A stretch of 14,389 nucleotides of DNA, from contig JAQUTS010000028.1 in assembly GCA_028694275.1 (NCBI GenBank), positions 1 to 14,389 of the forward strand. The letters are read 5' to 3'. Positions 1 through 6,269 of the stretch are shown piece after piece. Both the position numbers and the translations under genes were made by a program. The first letter of the stretch is position 1, and each line of letters begins with the position of its first letter. Below the pieces are notes generated by a model, which was given only the letters and a program-made list of their open reading frames with translations, had not been told where the DNA came from and did no database searches. The stretch comes from Candidatus Gastranaerophilales bacterium (GTDB lineage Bacteria; Cyanobacteriota; Vampirovibrionia; Gastranaerophilales; CAJFVJ01).

Positions 1-162
1 ATCTTGGCCCTTTATTATCATGAAAACATGACAATGAAAGAAATAGGTGAAGCCATTGAAGTATCAGAATCACGAGTCTGTCAGCTTCACTCACAAGCAA
101 TTATGAAACTGAGAAACCTCTTAACTCACAACACACCGGCATTAAACAGGAGCATAATCTAA
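1..162 (+). CDS. fliA: RNA polymerase sigma-28 (FliA/WhiG type), C-terminal end only
   Basis: The frame is open from the first base of the window and ends at TAA 160-162, giving the last 53 residues of a sigma factor; the start lies outside. The segment reads LALYYHENMTMKEIGEA, then SESRVCQLHSQAIMKLR. This is the region 4.2 helix-turn-helix that contacts the -35 element, and the SRVCQLHSQA wording is typical of the flagellar FliA class rather than the housekeeping sigma. FliA normally directs transcription of late flagellar genes. This fits the fliD gene at 11041-12855, although no clear sigma-28 promoter was found there. The next gene starts two bases after this stop, so the two are almost certainly co-transcribed. 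A sporulation-type sigma is the main alternative. Confidence 0.85.
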   Translation: MLALYYHENMTMKEIGEAIEVSESRVCQLHSQAIMKLRNLLTHNTPALNRSII

Positions 163-163
163 A

Positions 164-709
164 ATGGAAGATAAAAAACTTGCCTACATGATGACAAAAC
201 AAGTAGCTTCAGGCGGATATATGGGAGCAGTTTTGGTCTGTGATACAAAAGGCTTTCCGCTGGAATTTCGCTACACAGAGCCCATCATTCCGACCAAAAT
301 TCAAAAAGTTCTATACGGAAACAATCTCGAAAAATACCTCAAAGTCGATGTCATAATAGACAGCCTTCTTAAGGTTTTATCCAGCAATTATGACTTGTTG
401 CTTGTTTCTGATGAGACACTCTTAGAATACAAAGATGCCAAAAACATAGTCAAAATAGCACCTGCACAAAATCCGATTTTATCAGGCAATGACAAAATAC
501 AAAAAGTTGAAGAAAATGAAACTTTGCTAAGAATTGACTTAAGCGAAAATCCAATAAGATTGATATTCAAGCCGAATTTCAAATGCGAAGGAGCAGAATT
601 TGATGCGATAACATCAACCCTTCTTGAAATGGGCAAAAATGTTGATATAACAGAACCTCTTACACGAGTCAACAAAAGTGTGGATCTGATATGCAAGAGG
701 GAAATCTAA
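164..709 (+). CDS. Unrecognised 181-residue protein downstream of fliA
   Basis: I do not recognise this protein. ATG 164 lies just after the fliA stop, and an AGGAG at 148-152, inside the fliA end, is a plausible ribosome site about 11 bases upstream. The protein is soluble, with no signal peptide or membrane segment. It has two apparent parts. Residues 1-95 are hydrophobic alternating stretches such as GAVLVCDTKGFPLEF and YDLLLVSDETLLEY, suggesting an alpha/beta fold. Residues 120-180 are a second part with IRLIFKPNFKCEG. It overlaps the next gene by 19 bases (691-709), which points to translational coupling. The position after fliA suggests a motility-linked or envelope role, but that rests on location only. 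Confidence 0.75.
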   Translation: MEDKKLAYMMTKQVASGGYMGAVLVCDTKGFPLEFRYTEPIIPTKIQKVLYGNNLEKYLKVDVIIDSLLKVLSSNYDLLLVSDETLLEYKDAKNIVKIAPAQNPILSGNDKIQKVEENETLLRIDLSENPIRLIFKPNFKCEGAEFDAITSTLLEMGKNVDITEPLTRVNKSVDLICKREI

Positions 710-1566
710 AAACCAAAAAACTCAAAAGAGTAAAACCGCAAAAAAAATGGTTTGAAAAATTGAACCCTATGCTATATATGCCCTGGACTCTGTACAAGGA
801 TTTTTTGGATGCTTATATAGGTTTTCACGGGATAGAAACATATTATTACTACCATAGATATCCCAAAATTATCGAGCACTCATTTTTATCTGCGCTAAAA
901 ATTAAAGAACTCCCAAAAGACACAGCGAACACCCAAATGATACCGCTTGATTCTATGAAAAAGCTCTCCTACTCGCTGGATTACAGAACAAAAGGGGTAA
1001 AAGTTCTATCAGGACTCGATTTTAAGCATAAGGTAAAATGGGTTCTTCTCAATTTTAAAAAACTTGTACGTACAAAAGCTGAAAATATCAAACTTCTTCG
1101 CAAGCCACAAATTCGCACTTGCAAAAACTTTGACATTAAAAACAGAATAAGAAAAAAAGAATTGGACAAAACTTTATTCACCATAAACAACTTTGTCAAT
1201 TCAAAAGAAGAACTGATTGACCTTTTGCCGTATTTAAAAGATATTTCTTTAACAGAGCTTTATAATCTTCCGATAGAAAAAGATCCTATGAATAAAAATT
1301 TCTTGGAACTTGCCTTATTGGAAAAATTTAAACAAAAACTATCTGAAACAGCCAAAGTAAAACCAGCCGAAACAAAAGTTATAAACGTGTATGAAAACCT
1401 GCAAATAGAACTCTATAAAGACATAAAACACAATTCAAAAACAAACAAACTTATGTGCTATCTTGATCAAAACAAACGACACATACAAACACCAAAAAAC
1501 TTCTATTTGGTGTTTGGGCAAAGGCTTGCCGACAAAAAGATGTTCACAATAGTCTGCGAAAAATAG
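691..1566 (+). CDS. Unrecognised basic 291-residue protein
   Basis: No family is recognised. The ATG at 691 lies inside the end of the preceding gene, and no strong ribosome site precedes it; the next in-frame ATG (769) is no better supported, so the longer form is kept. The N-terminus is very lysine-rich (KTKKLKRVKPQKKWFEKL). An aromatic patch follows at about residues 45-60 (GIETYYYYHRYP), then a long lysine-rich helical middle (about 110-230). No signal peptide or clear membrane helix is visible. It is the last gene of the fliA-linked group. Its TAG (1564-1566) abuts the TAG of rpe on the other strand, so the two genes converge with no spacer. A perfect 10-bp inverted repeat lies inside it at 1487-1515. 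Confidence 0.72.
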   Translation: MQEGNLKTKKLKRVKPQKKWFEKLNPMLYMPWTLYKDFLDAYIGFHGIETYYYYHRYPKIIEHSFLSALKIKELPKDTANTQMIPLDSMKKLSYSLDYRTKGVKVLSGLDFKHKVKWVLLNFKKLVRTKAENIKLLRKPQIRTCKNFDIKNRIRKKELDKTLFTINNFVNSKEELIDLLPYLKDISLTELYNLPIEKDPMNKNFLELALLEKFKQKLSETAKVKPAETKVINVYENLQIELYKDIKHNSKTNKLMCYLDQNKRHIQTPKNFYLVFGQRLADKKMFTIVCEK

Positions 1567-2208
1567 CTACCCGCGAAGACTATTGATGGCTTCTTCGATA
1601 TTTTTTGCACCGTATACACTTGATCCCGCAACAAGAATATTGGCCCCTGCCTCGATTACAAGCTTGGCTGTATCAGCATTTATGCCGCCATCCACCTGAA
1701 TATCAAGATTGTGTGAAAGACTTCTCAATTCTTTTATCTTTGGCAAAGACTCATACATAAAACTCTGCCCGCCAAACCCCGGTTCCACACTCATTACAAG
1801 CACCATATCAACTTCAGGTAAAATATCTTTTATTGCATCAACAGAAGTTTTTGGTTTGATTGATACACCTGCTTTGATGCCAAAAGATTTGATTTGTGCG
1901 ATAACTTCAGACAAATTTTCCACGCAAGCTTCTTGATGAATAGTGATAATGTCCGCTCCTGCTTTTACAAAATCAGGGATATATTTCCACGGAGCATCTA
2001 TCATCAAATGTACATCAAAAGGAAGCTTTGTAGCTTTTTTGATCCCTTTGACAACAGGAGCACCGATTGTCAAATTCGGAACAAAATGCCCATCCATCAC
2101 ATCTATATGAACCCAATCGGCACCTGCTTTTTCGATGCGTTCAATTTCTGATTGCAAATTAGCAAAATCAGCAGACAAAATAGACGGCGCAATAAGAATC
2201 TTATTCAT
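1567..2208 (-). CDS. rpe: Ribulose-phosphate 3-epimerase
   Basis: Interconverts D-ribulose 5-phosphate and D-xylulose 5-phosphate in the pentose phosphate pathway, in the cytoplasm. The 213 residues match the usual length of a complete (beta/alpha)8 barrel. Visible motifs in order: IAPSILSADF at 6-15 with Ser9; VHIDVMDGHFVPN at 33-45 with metal ligands His34 and Asp36; DVHLMI at 65-70 with His67; VEPGFGGQSF at 141-150, the flexible phosphate-site loop; QVDGGIN at 171-177 with Asp173; and the phosphate-binding GSSVYG at 195-200. All expected catalytic residues are present. It is the last gene of the pyrH operon, and its ATG overlaps the end of rnc by 8 bases, so it is probably translated by coupling. 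Confidence 0.97.
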   Translation of the reverse strand: MNKILIAPSILSADFANLQSEIERIEKAGADWVHIDVMDGHFVPNLTIGAPVVKGIKKATKLPFDVHLMIDAPWKYIPDFVKAGADIITIHQEACVENLSEVIAQIKSFGIKAGVSIKPKTSVDAIKDILPEVDMVLVMSVEPGFGGQSFMYESLPKIKELRSLSHNLDIQVDGGINADTAKLVIEAGANILVAGSSVYGAKNIEEAINSLRG

Positions 2209-2920
2209 CTTTTATCAATCCCAATTTTTCAATGGCATCATATGCTGCTTTTTGTTGGGCTTCTTTTTTGGTTTTGCCTTGCCCTTGGCCTACTTTTTGG
2301 TCTTTGACCATAACTTGAACAACAAAAGTCTTATCATGCGCAGGACCTGACTCTAAAACAGTTTCATATATAGGCAAAATTTTATATTTTTCCTGTGTAA
2401 ATTCTTGCAAAATAGCTTTCGGGTTATAAAAAACATCATTTTTATCAATGAACTCGACCTCGCGAGATGCCAAATCTATCAAAAAGCTGTAAAGATTCTC
2501 AAGCCTACCGTCAAGATATAAAGCTCCCAAAACAGCTTCAAAAGCGCAAGCAAGTGTTGATTCTCTAAGACGGCCGCCTTGTTTTTCTTCAGCCGGCCCG
2601 ACTTGAATATAATCCTGAAGCCCGATTTTGCGGGCAAAACTTGCCAAAACAGTATCACTCACGATGATTGATCTGATTTTGCTCAAGCGACCCTCGTCAT
2701 ACTCAGGAAAAATATTAAATAAATAATCACTGATAATAAGTTTGAGAACCGCATCTCCCAAAAACTCAAGACGCTCATAGTCACTGTCAGCTTCCAGCCT
2801 GTTTTCATTGATGTAAGAACTGTGTGTTAAAGCCATATCCAAAAGCACAAGATTTGAGCATTTGAGCCTTTGTTCTTTCAAAAAAAGCTTAAGATCTTTT
2901 TCTCTTTCATCACTAAACAT
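2201..2920 (-). CDS. rnc: Ribonuclease III, with an altered metal-binding residue
   Basis: Double-strand-specific endoribonuclease that processes rRNA precursors and structured mRNAs. The 239 residues are a normal length. The RNase III signature ERLEFLGDAV is at 49-58, with the expected acidic residues Glu49, Glu52 and Asp56. The second metal-site segment reads LACAFEAVLGALYLD (123-137). Glu128 is the expected catalytic glutamate (E. coli E117), but the aspartate usually three residues before it (E. coli D114) is Cys125, codon TGC at 2548-2546. The C-terminal double-stranded-RNA-binding domain begins at NPKAILQEF (166) and ends with GKTKKEAQQKAA (215-226). The gene starts inside the cdsA stop (TAATG) and overlaps rpe by 8 bases. 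Activity is likely kept, because the two most critical acids remain, but this is inference. Confidence 0.96.
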   Translation of the reverse strand: MFSDEREKDLKLFLKEQRLKCSNLVLLDMALTHSSYINENRLEADSDYERLEFLGDAVLKLIISDYLFNIFPEYDEGRLSKIRSIIVSDTVLASFARKIGLQDYIQVGPAEEKQGGRLRESTLACAFEAVLGALYLDGRLENLYSFLIDLASREVEFIDKNDVFYNPKAILQEFTQEKYKILPIYETVLESGPAHDKTFVVQVMVKDQKVGQGQGKTKKEAQQKAAYDAIEKLGLIKDE

Positions 2921-3786
2921 TAGAATATTCTCTCAGAAAGTAACCTAATAAAATCATACGCGTAGTTAAAGTAATAATAAGCTACAGCAGCCGTAAAAAT
3001 AAAACTGTCTGCACGGTCTAAAATCCCACCATGCCCCGGTAAAAAATCACTGGCATCTTTTGCATTGGCATCTCTTTTCATCATAGATTCTGCCAAATCA
3101 CCAAGTTGTGCAAAGGCTGAGAATAAGATACCTGCAACGATACAGTTCAAAGGATCAATATGAATAGCGGAACCCACAATCAAAGAGATAAAAACCGCAC
3201 TGATAAAACCGCCTATTGAACCTTCGAGGGTTTTTTTAGGGCTGATTCTTGGAGCAAGAGGAGTTTTGCCGAATTTAGAGCCTATATAATAAGCCCCACA
3301 ATCAGTCATAACGATTATGGCAAATACCAAAATCAAATATCCCAACCCTTCATTCAGTTGAAATAAGCCTTTGGGGTTGAATGTATAATTCAAAAAATGC
3401 AATCCGCTTTTATCAATACCGCGCAAAAGCACAAGGTGAGCAGGCAAAAGCATTCCGTACAAAACACCCAGCAAACTTGTTGCGGTGTCAGCAATTGTGG
3501 ATCTTTCTCTTGTCATAATTGCGAGGAAAGAAACTATAGTTGCACAAGAAACTATTGCTATCATCAGGTCATATCTGTTAAAAAGAGCTGCCCCAAAAAC
3601 CAAAAATCCAAAAAACGCAATGAATGTGAAGCTTGGCCTATTGCCTTTTGTTTCATTCAAATGAACATATTCTTTTTCTCCGATGAAACAAATAATGGCC
3701 AAAAACAATGCAAGCCAAAATCCTCCAAGGAGAATAGAAGCAAGTGTTAACGAGAAAAATATTAACCCTGTAACAACTCTTTTCAT
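2920..3786 (-). CDS. cdsA: Phosphatidate cytidylyltransferase (CDP-diglyceride synthase)
   Basis: Integral membrane enzyme that makes CDP-diacylglycerol from phosphatidate and CTP, the branch point for bacterial phospholipids. The 288 residues are a normal length. The N-terminal third is strongly hydrophobic, with several membrane helices (about 4-36, 54-68, 74-91 and 104-121), and more follow at 148-170 and 190-225. The family signature lies near the C-terminus at 234-258, running from SMMKRD through KDASD to LPGHGGILDR; all invariant residues of that pattern are present. The conserved SPKKTLEGSIGG loop is at 182-193, preceded by Asp162. The gene shares one base with frr upstream and with rnc downstream, both as TAATG. 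The uppS gene, often found between frr and cdsA in other bacteria, is absent here. Confidence 0.96.
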   Translation of the reverse strand: MKRVVTGLIFFSLTLASILLGGFWLALFLAIICFIGEKEYVHLNETKGNRPSFTFIAFFGFLVFGAALFNRYDLMIAIVSCATIVSFLAIMTRERSTIADTATSLLGVLYGMLLPAHLVLLRGIDKSGLHFLNYTFNPKGLFQLNEGLGYLILVFAIIVMTDCGAYYIGSKFGKTPLAPRISPKKTLEGSIGGFISAVFISLIVGSAIHIDPLNCIVAGILFSAFAQLGDLAESMMKRDANAKDASDFLPGHGGILDRADSFIFTAAVAYYYFNYAYDFIRLLSERIF

Positions 3787-4346
3787 TATACGGTCATAAC
3801 CTCTTTTTCTTTATCGTCTACGCTAGAATCAATTTCTTTTGTGTATTTATCAGTCAATTTTTGGATATCATCTTGAACGCCTTTTACAACATCTTCAGGA
3901 AGGTTTTCTGATTTTTCAAGTTTTTTCAAATCATCAACCATATCACGACGGATATTTCTTACGGCGACTTTGGCTTCTTCGCCAAGTTTTTTGACCGATT
4001 TAACAAGTTCGCGACGTCTTTCTTCAGTTGGCTGAGGAAAAGTAATACGTACGCAACTGCCATCATTGTTTGGAGTAAGCCCAAGGTCTGATTTTGCAAT
4101 TGCTTTTTCGACATCAAGCAAGGAATTTCTGTCAAAAGGTGTAATCACAAGAGTTTGACCATCTTGAACAGTCACGTTTGCAACTTGTCTGATTGGTGTT
4201 GGCATACCGTAATAATCTACTTGAATTTTATCAAGAATCATCGGATTTGCACGTCCTGTACGAACATTAGCAAATTCTCTTTTCAAATTAGCTATCGCTT
4301 TTTCCATTTTTTCTTCGCCGTTTAGCAAAAGTTCATCAGTTGGCAT
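3786..4346 (-). CDS. frr: Ribosome recycling factor
   Basis: Splits the post-termination ribosome together with EF-G. The 186 residues match the family length of about 185. Characteristic segments are VRTGRANP (28-35), [12 protein letters not shown] (45-56), ITPFDRN (68-74) and [13 protein letters not shown] (105-117). These correspond to the long three-helix arm and the small beta domain. It has the strongest ribosome site of its operon, GGAGGT at 4356-4351, four bases before ATG 4346, although the pyrH coding sequence continues 11 bases past this start. The stop TAA overlaps the cdsA ATG by one base. The pyrH-frr pairing is widespread in bacteria, which supports both calls. Confidence 0.98.
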   Translation of the reverse strand: MPTDELLLNGEEKMEKAIANLKREFANVRTGRANPMILDKIQVDYYGMPTPIRQVANVTVQDGQTLVITPFDRNSLLDVEKAIAKSDLGLTPNNDGSCVRITFPQPTEERRRELVKSVKKLGEEAKVAVRNIRRDMVDDLKKLEKSENLPEDVVKGVQDDIQKLTDKYTKEIDSSVDDKEKEVMTV

Positions 4347-5070
4347 CTTTACCTCCTACAAATGTTCCTATCTTTTCACCTTTTAAAATCTTTTCTATAC
4401 AACCTTTTGCCGCAAAATCAAACACCGCAATAGGTATATTACTATTTTTGCATAAAGAAATCGCTGCTGCATCCATGACTTTTAAATCTTTATGAAGAAT
4501 TTCATCATAAGTTAAAAAATCATATCTTTTGGCGTTTGGATTTTCTTTCGGATCAGAGTCATAAACTCCGTCAACTCTGTTTTTTGCCATAAGCATCATT
4601 TCTGCATCAATTTCTGATGCTCTTAGCGCGGCAGCTGTATCTGTTGTAAAGAACGGATTTCCTGTACCGGCCGCAAAAATAACAACACGCCCCTTTTCAA
4701 GGTGGCGCATAGCTCTGAATCTTATATACGGTTCTGCTATTTCATTAATCGTAATCGCGCTCAAAACTCGGCAGCTTACGTCTTTTTTGCGCAGAACACC
4801 TTGCAAAATGGAAGCATTCATAACTGTAGCAAGCATCCCTACATAATCTCCGGATGCTTGATCAACGCCCAATTTGGCACTTCCTTTTACTCCTCGAAAA
4901 ATATTCCCCCCTCCGACAACAATCGCAAGCTCTGCACCCAAATCGTGCAGGTATTTTATTTCATCGGCAATTTTGTTAATTATATCGGGAGAAATTCCAA
5001 AATCTTCTTCCCCCATAAGAGCTTCACCACTGAGTTTCAATAAAACCCTCTTGTATTTAAGACCTGACAT
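4336..5070 (-). CDS. pyrH: UMP kinase
   Basis: Phosphorylates UMP to UDP with ATP, the first committed step from UMP to pyrimidine nucleotides, and belongs to the amino-acid kinase fold. The 244 residues are a normal length. Motifs: [11 protein letters not shown] (10-20) for phosphate binding; [10 protein letters not shown] (51-60); [13 protein letters not shown] (135-147), the nucleotide and acceptor region; and [12 protein letters not shown] (163-174). It is the first gene of the pyrH-frr-cdsA-rnc-rpe operon. The ATG at 5070 sits behind a moderate purine-rich site (GGGAAAAG), with a promoter candidate and an inverted repeat upstream at 5116-5155. It overlaps frr by 11 bases. Confidence 0.97.
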   Translation of the reverse strand: MSGLKYKRVLLKLSGEALMGEEDFGISPDIINKIADEIKYLHDLGAELAIVVGGGNIFRGVKGSAKLGVDQASGDYVGMLATVMNASILQGVLRKKDVSCRVLSAITINEIAEPYIRFRAMRHLEKGRVVIFAAGTGNPFFTTDTAAALRASEIDAEMMLMAKNRVDGVYDSDPKENPNAKRYDFLTYDEILHKDLKVMDAAAISLCKNSNIPIAVFDFAAKGCIEKILKGEKIGTFVGGKDAN

Positions 5071-5115
5071 TTAAACTTTTCCCATCTCTATTTTCGAAAA
5101 CTTCTTCGCACTTTT

Positions 5116-5155
5116 ATTGTACTAAATATATCATAAAAAGAGATTAAATATTTAG
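5116..5155 (-). promoter_or_regulatory. Candidate pyrH operon promoter with inverted-repeat operator
   Basis: Read on the minus strand, TACAAT at 5121-5116 is a plausible -10 box, about 46 bases before the pyrH ATG. No good -35 hexamer is visible at the right distance. Just upstream lies a perfect 8-base inverted repeat: CTAAATAT at 5122-5129 and ATATTTAG at 5148-5155 on the plus strand, separated by 18 bases. Its placement over the -35 area makes an operator possible. The repeat is pure AT except at its ends, so chance is a real alternative. Confidence 0.4.
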
Positions 5156-5159
5156 AAAA

Positions 5160-6158
5160 TTAAACTTGTCTTATAAAATCTATAAGGTTTTGAATTTTGG
5201 CCCCAACATCATCTTTTGTTTTGACATATTCAAAAACAGCTTTTGCAAACTCAACTTTTTTAAACTCCCCAAAGCCTTTGAGCTTATAAAGCTCATAAAG
5301 CTTCTGGCTCATAGGCATAGCTGGGGCCAATTCGTCTTTTTGCACCGAATTTATATTCTTAAACTCAAAATTAAGCGTCTTCAAAATCAAATCCAAAGGC
5401 AAAATATCCTCAAACTCGCCATCCTCCACCAAAAAAGTTCCATCCTGCGGCCTTAAAACACAAGAAATATCATCAAGCTGCTCTGTAGCATCACTGTCTA
5501 AAATTACACCTATAGGCAGTTTCAGGTTTTCACGATTAAAAAGATAATCTTTCACCACTTGATTTTTGCCACCCGATGCTATAACAAAAATCCCATTTTC
5601 AACAAAATCAAACCCCAAAACAGATGCAAACTTCGGGAGTAATATTTCTTCTGTAGCTCCTTCAACCAAAATGACCTTTTGGATTTTGTTTTGCTTGATA
5701 TCAGGCAAAACAAGGGGATAATCGCTCTGCAAACTCACATAAAGCTCATCATAATTTTGAACCCAAAGAGGGAAATCACACTCCAAATCCGTTAATAGTT
5801 TATAAACTTTTTCTTGGTTCCACTTATCATCAAGCTCAATTCCCAAAAGCTCTTCAATCATTTTGCGAGAGTCAAAGCACCTGATTTCATCCTCGTACAA
5901 ACTTTGTGCAAAAGCTCCGCTGTGGGGTTGATTATAGTTCCAAATTTCACTGACAAAAGCTTTAATTTGATCAAAACAAAGCGAATTAAAAACCTTTTTG
6001 CTTATTTTGGGTTCTATTGAATGAACGGTCAAAATCTGCTCATATACACGTCTATACTTATCAGGAGGATACTTGAAACGAAGCATGCGCTTTAAGTAAA
6101 TTGCTCTTTCTTCATCAGAAATTTGTTTAAATTTAATTTTTTCAGCCTCTACGATCAA
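5160..6158 (-). CDS. Stand-alone TOPRIM-domain protein, OLD-nuclease-like
   Basis: A 332-residue protein whose C-terminal half looks like the TOPRIM nuclease/primase fold of OLD-family proteins. ILVEGATEEILLPKFA (163-178) has the first catalytic glutamate, Glu166, with Glu170. VILDSDAT (218-225) is the DxD motif (Asp221, Asp223). EFEDILP (248-254) is the third acidic cluster. Residues 1-150 are mostly charged helices and contain no Walker A, so the ATPase half of true OLD proteins is missing and the gene is not simply truncated: it has its own start and ribosome site. It begins with TTG at 6158, five bases after an AAAGGGG site. An in-frame TAA shortly upstream rules out a longer form. It ends 89 bases before pyrH on the same strand. 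A defence role, as for some OLD relatives, is possible, but no partner gene is adjacent. Confidence 0.8.
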   Translation of the reverse strand: MIVEAEKIKFKQISDEERAIYLKRMLRFKYPPDKYRRVYEQILTVHSIEPKISKKVFNSLCFDQIKAFVSEIWNYNQPHSGAFAQSLYEDEIRCFDSRKMIEELLGIELDDKWNQEKVYKLLTDLECDFPLWVQNYDELYVSLQSDYPLVLPDIKQNKIQKVILVEGATEEILLPKFASVLGFDFVENGIFVIASGGKNQVVKDYLFNRENLKLPIGVILDSDATEQLDDISCVLRPQDGTFLVEDGEFEDILPLDLILKTLNFEFKNINSVQKDELAPAMPMSQKLYELYKLKGFGEFKKVEFAKAVFEYVKTKDDVGAKIQNLIDFIRQV

Positions 6159-6163
6159 ATTTG

Positions 6164-6170
6164 CCCCTTT
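6164..6170 (-). promoter_or_regulatory. Ribosome-binding site fixing the TTG start at 6158
   Basis: On the minus strand AAAGGGG (6170-6164) ends five bases before TTG 6158-6156. Upstream in the same frame a TAA follows within a few codons, and the first in-frame ATG is only at codon 25. The TTG is therefore the best start of the TOPRIM gene. Confidence 0.6.
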
Positions 6171-6258
6171 GTTTTAAAGCTTGTTCCTTCACCTTTGTTT
6201 ACAAAAAATCTAAAAATAAGCAATATCACATTTTTTTGAGTTTTTATATATACATACA

Positions 6259-6265
6259 TAGGAAG
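6259..6265 (+). promoter_or_regulatory. Ribosome-binding site fixing the GTG start at 6270
   Basis: TAGGAAG ends four bases before GTG 6270-6272. The ATG at 6285 in the same frame would be about 19 bases away from this purine run, so GTG is preferred. An AT-rich stretch with TATATA near 6245 lies just upstream, but no convincing -35 partner is seen. Confidence 0.5.
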
Positions 6266-6269
6266 TGGT

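Noticed and set aside
5166..5456. 96-codon plus-strand frame within the TOPRIM gene
   Set aside because: Antisense shadow; the minus-strand frame has conserved acidic motifs and a ribosome site.
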